Below, piece by piece: positions 30,774 through 43,100 of a stretch of DNA of 64,000 nt. Within the stretch, counting starts at the first letter, position 1; the number at the start of each line of letters is the position of its first letter. The stretch covers positions 124,001-188,000 of the forward strand of contig JAQGEQ010000145.1 in NCBI GenBank assembly GCA_034620365.1, written 5' to 3'. The notes beneath the pieces were generated by a model. That model was not told where the DNA came from and did not search any database. It worked only from the letters and a program-made list of their open reading frames with translations. The position numbers were made by a program, and so were the translations under genes. The DNA is from Pegea sp. RAD2-039 (Eukaryota > Chordata > Thaliacea > Salpida > Salpidae).

Positions 30774-33700
30774 TCAGTTACCATGACACTTGTGAACTTC
30801 AATAATCTTCTCAATCCAATTCATATAACTTTGAACCCTGGTATAAGCCCCAGGAACCTTTAACTTGCATTCAGTGTCTCCCCAACTCGTAATACCAACC
30901 AAATAGTGGCGACCGTCTCGCTTACACACCAGTGGTCCGCCCGAGTCTCCCTGATGACGTAATCAGTACGTCATACGCGCGATTAATATCAATCTCACCC
31001 GACATGAGTTTGAGCCATCTCCTCCAGCACAGATCAGTTTTTGATGGATGTCGTAACTGGGATAAAAGATCTTCTGACAAACATCATTCTTCACAAGAGG
31101 AACTTCTCCTTGTCTGAGAACTCGTTCGATAACAGCATCTAGAAGCTTCGAGTTTTAGCGATGGTTGTCATGGTGATGATGAAGCAAACTTTGTGGATGA
31201 GTCCGGCCCCATCCAGTTGTCATGCAAACGTGTCCTGGTGAAAAGATCGGATCTTCTTTACGAAGAAGACACGCTGATGCCACCGCAATTGAAGATTTAG
31301 CCGGATACCTGTTGTTAAAAGCAACACGTCATCAAACGCGCTTTACAGCTTTATGACGTCACTTAGAGACGTTTTTCAAACTAACTTCAACTTCACTAAA
31401 GCAATATCCCCTTGAAGGTCATCAAAAATCGAATAATTTTCATTTAAGTAAACAGCTTCAACAGGAAGGACTTGCTCATAACCTTCATTAATTATCAAAT
31501 CATGGTCACCTAGGACCACGCTGTGTTCATTTCCCCTGTAAATAACATCCCTGGTCACTAACTATTCATCAAAGTCAGCTAACTTACAGTCTAGGACAAT
31601 GTGCAGCAGTTACGACCCAATATCTGTCGATTAAAGTGGCCCCACAAAAGTAGTGGACAGGTGTTGTACTTGATAAGTCACTGACGTAATAAGCAGCCTA
31701 CAAAAAACAGTTTCAGTTGATTGTTTATCATTAAATGTGGGTCACGACCTGCCATGGCCAGCTGTATATCTTAGCTTCATCTCCGCCGCTAATCTTTAGA
31801 ATTGCTCTTCGTTTCAATTTCCTTAAAAAATTGTCTCTAAGACATAAAGAGCTGAAAAATAAATCTCACTTTTTCAAGAAGAACTCATTTGAAATCTTTA
31901 ATTTCTCTTCTGTAATCTTTTTCATCTCTGAAGACGTTTCCGTTCGATAAAAACGACGCTGAGTCAATTGGTTGTCATGAAAACTTGATATGTAAATCGG
32001 AGCTTCTGTTCTAGTCTTCTTGATTTTCCTAGAGATTGATTTAGACGGGAGAAGATTAGGACGGATACGATGAAAAGCTTCAAGAATTTGAGAGTAGGAC
32101 ACATTTCTTTCCAAAATTCTTCGAAACTGCAGAAGATGTAATAAAATCACGTGACAAAGATCACGTGACTTACATCGCGATGCTCGATACTAGTTTGCTC
32201 TTTTTCCTTTTCTAATGTGAAATCGATCACATGACCATACACTGAGCTTGTGATTGGGTCAATTGGACTCACGCCACAACCTGCCATACAGCCATGACTG
32301 TTTGTACCACAATTCTCATGACAAGCTACAAACCCTGACAGAAAGACTCGTCACTATCATCACCACAATCATCTTTCCCGTCGCACATCTTCTCCAGAGG
32401 CAGACACAGATTGTTAGCACACAGAAAGTAGCCATTTATCTCAGAGCAACATCTTATACAAGGTCCAGGACTAATTGATATATCATCAACTGCTAAGTCA
32501 CTTTGAAAATCTCTTCCTCGCACTGCTTCCAGCACGATCTGTAGATGAAGATGATCATCTTGAAATGTAGTCTCAAATCTAAGTTTAAATTTTCAAACAA
32601 GTGTTTAAATATGATGAAATTTGATAATTAATTGGTTTCAATTTCGTTCAGTTAAAAGATTTCAAGAGTTTCTACTTTAATCTAAAATTAAATTTATGGT
32701 TTGTTTAAATTAGGTTTAAAAAATCTAGTTCTGGAGTTTAGGGTAAATTTTTGGATGATTTTGAATTCAAAATATGAAAAAACTAATTAAAGCTTTTCTT
32801 TTAATAATTAAAATCTAATTTTTTGAAAACAAATTATCTAAAAATATTTAAAAGGTCAATAGTATTTTGTGTATAAAAATATATAATGAAAGTTAGTAAA
32901 AAGTTCTTCCAAAGTAATTCTATTTTGCAATATACTTCAAATAGTTTTCGAGATGTATCAGAAATCTTGCATATAAACATATGGCTTAAAATTAGTCAAA
33001 TTTCTTAAAAATCTCTTTTAAATTATTCTTTTAAGGTAAAAATTTTGTATATTTTATGATCAAAATTACTGGAACTTATAGTGATTGGTAAATCAAAAGT
33101 AGAAACATTTAAAGAATTTTATATTTGATCTAAATTGATAAATGTCATGAAGAAAAATTCAATCTATTTTATTGATGGTATGAATAGGTTTTACGAGCTA
33201 AATATACTTACGTGTAAGAAAGTTAAATTTAATTAACGGAAAGTTTAAAAGGCACCATTACAATCTTATTCGTATTATTTATTAATCTTATTCAAAATAA
33301 CTTGGTTGTAAGGAGATAAATTAGGAAAGAAATTATGATTCTGTTATTTATTTATATTATTTTTATAAGTTTGAAGTTTCTGCTTATCACACTATTTTTT
33401 TCAAATGTCGAAATCAAGTTAAATTTAGATTTGACATTTTGACATCACTTAATTATTCATTAATCAAACTAATCACAGATAGAACTTCCACAAGAAGTTG
33501 TTAATAAATATTATTATATCTTATTTTATTAGTATTATAATATGATAAAATACATACTTTTTAAATTAAATTTTAATTAACTAATTGAGTCTAAGCTTGT
33601 TGTGAATTTTTATCAAAATTATTAAACATTAAAAATAAATTAAGTATCTGGTTACAGTAAACAAAACTATTTTAATATAAAAAGATGAACTTTTATTTTT

Positions 33701-36700
33701 GGTATTTAAATTTTTGTATTAGTTTCATTTTGTCATTTTCTAAAATAAAAACTAGTAATTCTTAAATCAAAATTTATACATCTATTTAATTTTTTCTAAA
33801 TATTTTATTTCCTCTACCTCAAATGGCATATCATCATCAATATCAACTGTACCCATCAACCATCTATCTCCTTCATTTCTACTATTTTTCCAAATAGACT
33901 GACCAAGAGTGAATTGTTCCATGTTTAATTGGCGCTTATACACAGCAATTTCTCCAACACTGCTTCCATACATATGATACCAAAATTTCAAACATTTCTC
34001 TGAAAATTGTATGAAAAGGTCATCAGTGTAATGATTGAAAAAGAATATAATGTTGCTATTCAATCTGTATTTAATAAATAGAAAACTATTTTGGTTTTGT
34101 AACTACTTGAAGTAGATTCTCGTTTAACTGGAGGGCTGATTAACAGGGCGTTGTCTCCTTTAAAACGTGGACTTGAAGCTTCTATGAAAATATAGAATCC
34201 ATCTTGCGATCCTATAAAATTATAAAAAGATTTTGTTCAAAATTTGTTGAAAAGTCACCTAAATGAGTATGATCGTATTTAGGTCCTGTTTCTGGAGAAT
34301 TTGTCTCCATATTCATTCGTTTCCAGTTAAAAAAATCATTTTTTTCTTCTTGTTTCCATCCACAAAGTCCATAATCAAAAGAGCAATTAAAAATCTCTGC
34401 AAATAAATAAAACGTAACTTTCTACATCTTCATCTCTTCTAGCTTACTGCACTCTTTCATCTCGACTGTGATGTCATCAATCGCGATATCCCCCATCCAC
34501 CCAGACCCTCGGATGGCTTGAATCTGAAATCGACTCAATCCAAAAGTCTATGATCAAAATCAACAATTTGATCAGATCAATATAGTTACTTCACTTACTG
34601 CAATATTGGTTTCTAGCTTATTCCAGTGGTTGCCATGGTCACCATGACGACTCCACAAGACGATTTCTTCATGTTGGACGAGACTCGAGTTGGAATAGAT
34701 GATTTGACGAACTTCTATTGATCCACTTTCTTCAAGAAAGATTTCAGAATAGAGTCGATGAGATGATGGAAGTTTACAAACCGATTCCAAACATATGCCA
34801 CCACATAATGAAGCAAATAGGACTAGTTATATTGGTAATTGGACTTTCTAGTATCGCTTTATCATCAAATAGTCTAGGATTTGAAGATTCGATGTATGCA
34901 AATTGTCCACCTTTTTAAATAAGTTTGTAAATCGTTGGTTAATTTAAAAAAACTTACTGCCGGTTGTATGATCATTATCTGGTCCAGTGCCAAACGATAA
35001 GGTCCTACCACCGTTTGATACTGTCCAGTCAAAATTGTCTGTTTGACTTTGAGTCCAATTGCAGATGGTAAAGTCATCGAAGTTGCATTTTAAGTACTTT
35101 GCTACAAATGTTGTCAATTTTTTTGTATTTAGTTTGATTTTGAAACAGTTAATAATAATAATCTTGAAAAAGTTTTTATTTATTATTGTTTGTTATCAAA
35201 TGAGGTTTGAAAAGAATCTAGAAATGTTGAAAGTTTACTTGAGATAGATGTCTGATTGTTGGAAACTGACGAAATATGATTTTTATTTTTTGGTTTTTTT
35301 GTTGAATCTGAAAAATTTTAACAGAAGTTTGTTTACTCAGAAAACATTTTTGAGTAATAATTCTGATTAAAGCATACACATTTTTTAGTTTCTAATCCGT
35401 TTGTTATGTAAAATGTTTATAAAGTTGAACCCAGTACTTAACTATTAATTAAAATCACATTAATACTAAATTTTCTTGGTTTTGTTTAATTTACTCAAAA
35501 TATTATTTGCATAGCTTATAATAGATGAGTTTTTTTTTCTGAATGAGAAAACTTACTGCACTTTTCGACAACAAGTATGTCATCAATTGCAATATCTGAA
35601 TAGAAATCATCTCCACAAATAGCAGTTATCACAATATAGTAATTAAACGGTTCAGTAATTTCGATCTCAGCTGTTTTCCAGTCTGTATCGTTTTTCGATT
35701 TCTCTCCATCAGCTATCCACTTATTAGATAAGCTGGTAAAACTAAATTGGCAAACTGCATGACATGTTTTAATAAAAACTGACCGCTCGCTGCCTTGAGG
35801 TTTTGTTGCAACTTCCAGTTTTCCAATTGATTTTCCAAACATATGATAAGAGAATGTGAAACAAACCACGGAATGAGCTGATATTTGTTTACTTATTAAA
35901 GTTGCTTTTTCACCTTTTTTTGAAGTGGAGGCTTCAGTGTAAATGTACCAACCATCTGTACAAAATAACATCTTCATTTATCATTTGAATTAAATCAGTT
36001 TTAAGGAAAAAACTCCTGGATAAGTCACATACTGTGTAAGATCATTTCAAAGTTTTAATAAACGTTTGTTTTCTGGTTCAAACTCTTTTAATCAATTTTT
36101 TAAGCTTACTAAAACTTAAGTCAAATTATAAAATTGTTTTTCTATTCTACGGGTTTCATTTAAAAGGTTTCCGTGAATTAAACTTAAATTATTTATGTAA
36201 TAATAACAATTATAAATCGAAGTTACAAACTTCCACTCGTATGATCGAATCTGGGGCCCGTCAGCTCTGAAGTAGTATTACCACGGTTTGTTTGCCAGAT
36301 ATAACGGTCCGAACGTTTGGCCACTTTTGTCCACCAACAAAACGATTTTTGGTCAAAATTGCAATTTAAAAAATCTGAAAATGAGACAATTAGATCAGAT
36401 GACAAAAATAAAGGTTTTAGTTGCCTAGGAAGTTGTTTGTATCGTTGCCAACAGCTGAAAGCTGATCTTTCTCGAGGAGAGGGTTATAGGATTTGTAAGA
36501 GACATTGAATTTTTTTAGATCAGTTGGATAACATCCAGTTAGTAGTATATCGTCAATTGCAATGTCTCCTTGGTGATAAGTTGCTCTTTTCGCTTCAATG
36601 AGTATCTGTTTACAAATGACGTGATACTAATGACGTCATAGAAGCTCTTTCACCTGAAAATCTTCATTTGATTTTAAATCTTTCGGGAGATAGGCTTCTG

Positions 36701-38600
36701 CTAGCAACCATTTATTTTGTTGACTCCCTCTTTGTTCCCAGATCACATGATCACTACCTTCTCGCGTTAACCGCCGCAAATAGATCCTCAAAACCCCAAC
36801 AGATGACCCATACATATGATACCTGTTACAGATGAAGATTTAATTTTGTGAAAAGTTTAATTTTCGGGAATTCACCAAATTTGAAACAAAACATTTTCGT
36901 TCAAACTACAATACGTCACTGGTGACAGAAGACGGGCACTTTGACCTGCGGTCCTAGGCCATGATACTTCAATGTATAGATACCGACCTCCATGTGTTCC
37001 TGTATTACGCGTTTGATTTTGTGGTTCTTAGTGTCCTTAATGACTTCTCACCGTTTGAACCCAAGGTATGGTCTCGGCTTGGTCCAGTTGTACGAGTTTG
37101 TGTGGGACCTTTATTTGGCATCCAGTTGAAATCATCATCGATAGCTTGTTGCCATCCGCACATGTTCACCTCAAAATTGCAGTCGATGACCACTAGAAGT
37201 CGATTGTGACGTCATTAGTGACCTGACAGGCGGTCCGTTTGAGTAGTGGTCAAATTTGGCTTTTCGGAAAATGGAAGAGTTTTGGATAAACTGGGATCTA
37301 GTTTCAAGGTTCTATTAAAAGAAATCTTCCAAGACCACTTCCTGTCACTAGCAAAGCGCAAATGCGACTCTTTTGAGGGTCAAAAGTCATTGATTGACTT
37401 CTTGACTCGATATTTGAATGACTTTAAATCAAAACTTTTCTTATACTACTAGATTGTGGTTTCATGTTTAAGTTATTTGAATCAAATCAAGTTAGTTGAA
37501 GGGTTTGTAAGAAGTTCAAATCATTATTTAGATGAATTCCATTTTGACTTTGAAATCAATTATTTTTTCTATTTGTTCAAAAAGTTTTTTAACAAAAAAA
37601 TTTCTTTCATAAGATTTAAATTTCTTTTCAATTTTCAATTGTTGGCAATCTGATGAGAAATTTGATAAGGAATTATTGCCAAGTAAGAAAACTAGCCACG
37701 TGGCCACTTTCTCAAATATTTTTCGACTAAAAAAATGTATAAAAATATCGGAAAACTTCACAATTTCCCGAAAGCTTAAAAAAAAATCTCCTAAAAGAAC
37801 TAACTAAGTTAACTACTTGTTGATGTAATTAATATTAAAAATGAGTTGAAAAATACTTTGCTGGCAAGAAGAAGAGAGTAAGGAGACGTCATCAATAGCA
37901 AGATCACCTCTGAAGTTCTCGCCCCTCACTCCTTCAAATATCAGCTGCAAGAAGAAACTTCTAGAACTAAAAAAATCAAATCTCACAGGGGTAGAAGAAT
38001 TTGGTAGACGAACTTGGAAAGGTTCTTTAGCTTCAAATTCAGTTTGATGAACGTTCCACCAATCTTCACCATCTTCAAAAACATTTGTTTGTAGTTTAGT
38101 CTCTACTGACCAGGGTCCATGAAATTGGACCAATTTAGTATATTTGCCCAGACCAACACCTCTTGTCATGACATTTAAATCATGGATACCAACGCCATGC
38201 ATATAATGCCAAAATCTGAATATGAAAAAGTAATTATTTTTCACATTCAACAAATTATTACCAACCTTAGACAATAAGTCCCATTTTTTTGGACCACTGG
38301 ACTAATCAATCTCGCCCTATCACCAGTTTTACGTGGAGATGATGTTTCGATGTACATATAGTGCCCTTTACTTTTATCTATCATCAACAAACAACTCATC
38401 AATTGATTCGAATAAAAACTATTCTTTTCTACTTTTGGTTGTATGGTCCCACGGTGGGCCTGTTTGTCCGGATGTAGTGCTACCTATTCCCCGTGTCCAT
38501 GTAAATTCTACTTGATTGTCATGTACCCAATTACATAAATCATTGTCAAAGTTACAATTCAGTTCTGAATCTTCAATCTGGTCCAAAAGGTCATCGCCAG
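30774..38600 (-). CDS. Secreted mosaic protein: five MAM domains, LDL-receptor A domain, S1 serine protease
   Basis: Minus-strand exons, N to C: MAM1 38600-38433, 38377-38266, 38215-38014, 37944-37857; MAM2 37192-37052, 36999-36876, 36822-36654, 36605-36533 (last donor uncertain); MAM3 36374-36231, 35955-35557; MAM4 35101-34958, 34910-34782, 34729-34599, 34523-34448; MAM5 34396-34259, 34211-34107, 33999-33818, then 32538-32334, which also carries LDL-A ([17 protein letters not shown]). Linker 32280-32174 and 32126-31870. Protease 31821-31749, 31697-31588, 31535-31386, 31308-31190, 31138-30999, 30950-30774 (TGA). About 1287 residues. MAM signatures include [15 protein letters not shown] and GDIAIDDI. 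Protease triad: [21 protein letters not shown]; activation site ILK|ISGG; the usual S1 disulfide cysteines including CGVSP. Position 189 is Asn, so trypsin-like specificity is not expected. Closest architecture: MAM/LDL-A proteases such as enteropeptidase. Signal peptide not found. Confidence 0.88.
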
Positions 38601-39297
38601 CTAAAGTAAGAAAACACAAAATAATTAGTTCTAAAAATTACTTGTTTGTTTCGATTTGTCAAATTAAATTCATGATGTCAATATGAAAAATGTAAGTTGA
38701 AAATAAAATCGAATAAAAGTTATTACCAAGTTAAGTTTTGTGTTTAAATAAAAAATTGAATTTTGATTAGTTTTGGTTGTTGTGAAACTTTTTTGTAAAC
38801 TTTTGAATTTTAGATTTTCAAAGATAAAAGTTTTGAAAAAGTTTTTTTACTTAACCACTACAACATTTGTCTGAAGTTTGTTTGAAAATGTTACGATGAA
38901 TTAAATGGAAATTAAGATCTTGTAACTTTTACAGTTTATGAAAAGAAGTCAATTTTTGCGGTTTTTTGACCTCAAAAAAGACTTACTTGCCTTTAGGGGT
39001 ATAAATATTTTCAACAATTTAATAAAAATAAACTTAAAACAAAACTGGAAACCAATTCTGATATATTTTCTAAATAATGAAAAATATCTATTAAACGAAA
39101 ATTATATTTCAACAAAAATTCGAATCGAAATTTAATAAATAAATCAACAATATCAAAAGTTTCAACTTTTTACTGGATTCATTAAATTAATAAAAACGAA
39201 CCCGGATATATAGAGCATTTGAAAAATATGATTTTAAATCGTTTTATGAAAACAAATTAATCATTATTTCAAGCTATCGTTATTCCTATCTACTTAC

Positions 39298-39345
39298 TTT
39301 TTGTAGTAATATTCAATAAATATCGTTCTTTTTCATAAGCTGAAG
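39298..39345 (-). CDS. Candidate 5' exon of the MAM/protease gene
   Basis: A 48-nt piece bounded by a T-rich acceptor (CAAGTTTAG) and a GTAAGT donor. Its phase (2 nt, 15 codons, 1 nt) fits the first MAM1 exon at 38600. It would encode ASAYEKERYLLNITTK, a plausible stretch just after a signal peptide. No ATG or hydrophobic leader in frame was found upstream, so the true first exon remains unknown. Confidence 0.4.
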
Positions 39346-41229
39346 CTAAACTTGATGTTAAAGAAATGAAAATAAAAATAAATAATAAATGAGAATAATT
39401 ATTAAACGGGCAAGATGATACATTTTTCGAGTGTTGGCTGACTGGAGATCTAACACAATGCATAGCTCACTTAAAAAAGCTTTTTGTCTTAATGTAAAAA
39501 TAACTTGTAGTACGTTGAATGTAGAAGGGCCGTAGGCAATGAAGTCTATGTTGCAACTGCAGTTTGTATTTATATCAATACAACGAGGACCACTTTTGTA
39601 AGATTTCACTTTCAACTTTTATGACCAAAAGAATTCTTAAAACTATTATAAAAATTATCGTTAATAGAGTGATATAACAGAAATTCAGCTTTATAGTTAT
39701 TCTTAGTTTTATAGCGAACAAATTAAACAATACGAAAGTAATGATAATTATATAACCAGCTTTGGTTTTACTGTTTTTCTTAAATAATAAAATGCATTAT
39801 TATAAAGATATTTTCCTAATATTTAGTAAAACTTTTTTAATTGATAGAAACTATAATGATAAGGAATGAAAGGATAGTTTAAATGTTTGTTTTTTAATAA
39901 GAAAACGTCAGTTTCAACGCCTTTCATAGTTTTAATACTGGTAACTAGTAAATGGTTTAAATATCGTTTAATTACTCCTTTTTTGCAAACTAATAATCTA
40001 TGCTAAAAAGTAATGTGATAAAAACTTGAAACTAGTTTATTTTTAATTTCTAGTTTCAACGTGCTTCATAGTATTTATTTACCCAACGCATGGCTGCGAT
40101 TAATATATAATCGATTAAGAGATGGGTCAAAAGTAAACAAAAAGACGAAGTTCTTCGTTATACAACATTTACAACCACAAGTGGCTGATATTTGCTTTTT
40201 ACATCATTATTTATTTACTTGATGCATGGCTGCAAATAAAAAAATTATAAAGTTCTAATAAAAACATAACAATATATCTATAGAGAAATAGTGAAAGGTC
40301 TTAATTACCATAATTCAACATGAGTAAGGTAGAAAGAAATGGTAGACAGGAAAAAAGATGAAAGCAAATTTGTGCAAGGCTTAATAGGTTAGTATTAAGT
40401 AGAAAAAATGTATAAAATGGAAGCATAATCTATTTGTGAATAAATTATTATTAAAAGAGGTGACAAAATTAACTGTTGTGGTAAAGTCTAAAAGACAATT
40501 TTAAACTGTAGTTACCCTATTAGAACAGTTTTTAGTTCACTTGGATTTATTAAGACTATGTAATGATTATAACCCTCTAAGAAAGTTTTATGTTAATATA
40601 AAATTCGCACAACATAAATAATTTATATTTATTTATCAATCTTCTGTTGTACAATTCAAATACATCACAATCTTTTCAACCAAATAATTGGATCACAAAC
40701 GACTTGATTACAAATGTGTTCCAATTACAATCAATACCGCAAAACCAAAAGAAATTGGCAATTAGAAATGAAGAACACCTTTCAATCACTTCTTCACGTT
40801 CTTTATACTACTACGATCATTATCATAACTCCTAGTACTTGGACCATTAAAGCTAGTCGTTATTTTCTTATCTGCAACGGATCAACCAGGTTTATCCACC
40901 TCTTCGTTCTTGTTCTTTTCGTCACTCTGTAGAGGAAACCTGTTCATCAGCACCTGGGTATCTGACTTTGACGATCAACGAGACTTTGAATTTCCTCACA
41001 AAAGAACACCAAACCCGCGCGTACATTAGATTAGCTTCTTCTAGTTTAGCCTTCTGTACTTTATCATCCTTCTTACTTCTGTAAACAACGTTTCGTAAGA
41101 GTCCTGACTTGCAAGCCCACTTTAATTGCGTCTCTGAGGTGCTCTTCGACTGAAGCTAAATAATCTTGAGTGTCGTTCGTCGATACAAACATCAAATATG
41201 GTAAAACTCAATTTTTATTTTGTAGCTTT
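39346..41229. other. AT-rich spacer
   Basis: Nothing firmly assignable. A minus-strand frame at 39615-39358 reads a cysteine-containing, coding-like stretch (CIDINTNCSCNIDFIAYG) without splice sites or a recognised family; it may be decayed mobile-element sequence. The segment from 40.9 kb on becomes GC-richer and probably belongs to the retroelement remnant. Confidence 0.4.
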
Positions 41230-43100
41230 CTGGGCTTTACCACACATCTTACTGCCTTCAAGACTCTTCTAGTATTTATTTCTACCTGACCATTGCTCTG
41301 TAGACGGTACGGAGTTACCCTAATAATGAAAATTCTTTTTCTTAAAAGATAATTCTTCAGTTTTTGATACCTGAAAATAAGACGTTGATCTAAATTGATG
41401 TACTTACAAGCTTCAATTCAAAGTGCCCAGTTGTCCTACACCGAATAAAATAAAAGGAAGAAGCAAAACTGTATGAACAGTAGAAGGAAAATTGTGACAC
41501 ATTTTCTTTTTACAGCGGCTGTCCCGATTGTGAAGACCTTCCACAACGCTGTTATCAGTAGCTTGGACATATATGCCCTCAGCTTCTAGATGTCGGTCAA
41601 ACTCATTTCCTTTAAGATATTTTTTCCTTCGTGGTTGCTACAACTTCTACGGAATTCACTGATATTGCCTAAAAAACGCTCAGATCTCTTCAATTACAAT
41701 TGGTTGTTACTTTAGCCTTCATCTTTCTCGTAATAAGAACATTTAGAGCTTCTCTTTTATCCTTGATCAGAGCCAGTCAAAACTCTTTGTTGTTTTTTAG
41801 CTCATGAAACAGTATCTTCTTTTACTGAATTTTAAAGTATAATCTCTTCTTCATTATAATAAAAACTGACGGATTTATTATCAATTTCTGATTAGCTCTT
41901 ATTAACCTCAGATTGTGAAGCACTTTCTTCACACGCTGAATTTAAGATGTAACTTCCTCTATCTAAATTAGAACATTTAGTTCTTACTCTTGATTCCTGA
42001 TTAAAATCATTAGAAACTGCCATTTGATCTTCAGATTGGTAAACCTTCTTTCGGTTTTCTACCTTAAGAATAGATCCAAAGAAACTTTGGTTTTTATCTC
42101 AGTTCTCTTATTTCATTTCCAAATTTCAAATTCAAATCGAATGTTTCCCTGGCGATTTATCTCGAAGGTCACAAGTGCGACTATAAAGTTTCGTTTCCTT
42201 CACCTTCTACCTGATTTCTCAAATCATTTGCTACTTCTACTTTTTACACTCTTCGTGGTCGCTGCCGTTGTGGAGTTATTCACTTTTCACGTAAATAAAA
42301 CTTTCTTTTTAATATTTATTGAAGTTAGATTGGGGATTTTGTCGTTCTACTCGGCGTTATTAAATGTCATCACTTGATGAAAGGATTTTTAATGTCAAAG
42401 TTTTTGCTCAAATAATTGTTGACGTATTTTGGATGAGTAGAACCTACCTGAGTTACAATTTCCTTTTTCATATCTTCTCTGTCGCTTACAACTCCTAAAT
42501 TCGAAGTTCTTGGCGAAACTTTCTGTGAATTAAAGCAGTAGAATCTTATTAAAATAGTGAACTGTTCATTCAAAGACAATATCTGATATTAGCTTGTATT
42601 TATCAATATTATATCTTACTTAAAATATGTTAGATGTATTTATTTAATTGTTTCAACATTAGCCAGTAGAATGTCACCCACTTGGCACATGTATTTGTAT
42701 TAAGATTTGAGTTGCTTTAATTTCTTAATCTATAGAATTCAAAAGGAACCGAAATCGAAGGAAAAAGAAAATCTGAAGCTAAGAAAAGGAATTAGGAAAA
42801 CTTGTGTTTGTGTTAATGTAGAAGGTTATTCATTGAAATGATTTTTTTTTCAGGTTATAAAACCAATATTTGAGTGAAACTAACAATAAAAGTTTGCATT
42901 TGCGGAAAGGTTGGTCTAGCTTTTTATGAGGTTGAGTCAAGCACAAATGCTTAGAGGTTTGGGCAATTATCTCATGATTTCTTTTCTTTTCTGACTGCTT
43001 TTCTGATGACCCTCTTTAAAAATCATATGATCGACTATATTGTCCTTTCTTTCCACATCTAAAACATTCACCTGAATTTTGTGCTTGATTCTTTGTTACG
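41230..43100 (-). mobile_element. Ty3/gypsy-like LTR retrotransposon remnant
   Basis: Two landmarks in gag-to-pol order on the minus strand. At about 43066-43025 there is a damaged nucleocapsid zinc knuckle, CFRCGKKGQYSRSY, with the usual His and last Cys both replaced by Tyr. At about 41318-41230 lies the end of a retroviral-type integrase core (VTPYRLQSNGQVEI, then VLKAVR). At about 41610-41530 an integrase-like stretch NEFDRHLEAEGIYVQATDN sits where the preceding part of the core should be, separated from the first by about 200 nt of unrelated sequence. Protease, reverse transcriptase and RNase H are not recognisable, no LTR pair was found, and stops interrupt all frames. Dead and heavily deleted. 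Gypsy assignment is by motif style; Pao or another family is possible. Confidence 0.65.

Larger units (their letters stand above)
26494..37214. promoter_or_regulatory. Cluster of exact CRE-type palindromes TGACGTCA
   Basis: Exact TGACGTCA octamers at 26494, 27583, 27784, 28010, 28117, 30530, 30687, 30740, 31354, 36631 and 37207 (start positions), plus several one-base variants. They sit in introns and flanks of Gs-alpha and the protease gene. The octamer is the full CREB/ATF site, but with no coherent promoter position this may be a genome-wide over-represented word rather than functional sites. Seen directly; function is inference. Confidence 0.4.

Noticed and set aside
31852-31869. An 18-nt GT...AG micro-intron in the protease gene
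   Set aside because: Phase-correct but far below any normal animal intron; a 48-nt intron from the same donor also keeps frame and matches the local intron size.
32326-32333. An 8-nt GTTTGTAG gap that would restore frame after the LDL-A domain
   Set aside because: Too short to be spliced; a 53-nt intron (32333-32281) from the same donor leads straight into the expected CGVSP zymogen motif.
39358-39615. 86-codon minus-strand frame with several cysteines
   Set aside because: No recognisable domain, no fitting splice phase to the protease gene, and it ends in a T-rich low-complexity run.
42024-42377. 117-codon hydrophobic plus-strand frame
   Set aside because: Lies antisense inside the retroelement remnant; hydrophobicity follows from T-rich DNA, and no family motif or splice context is seen.
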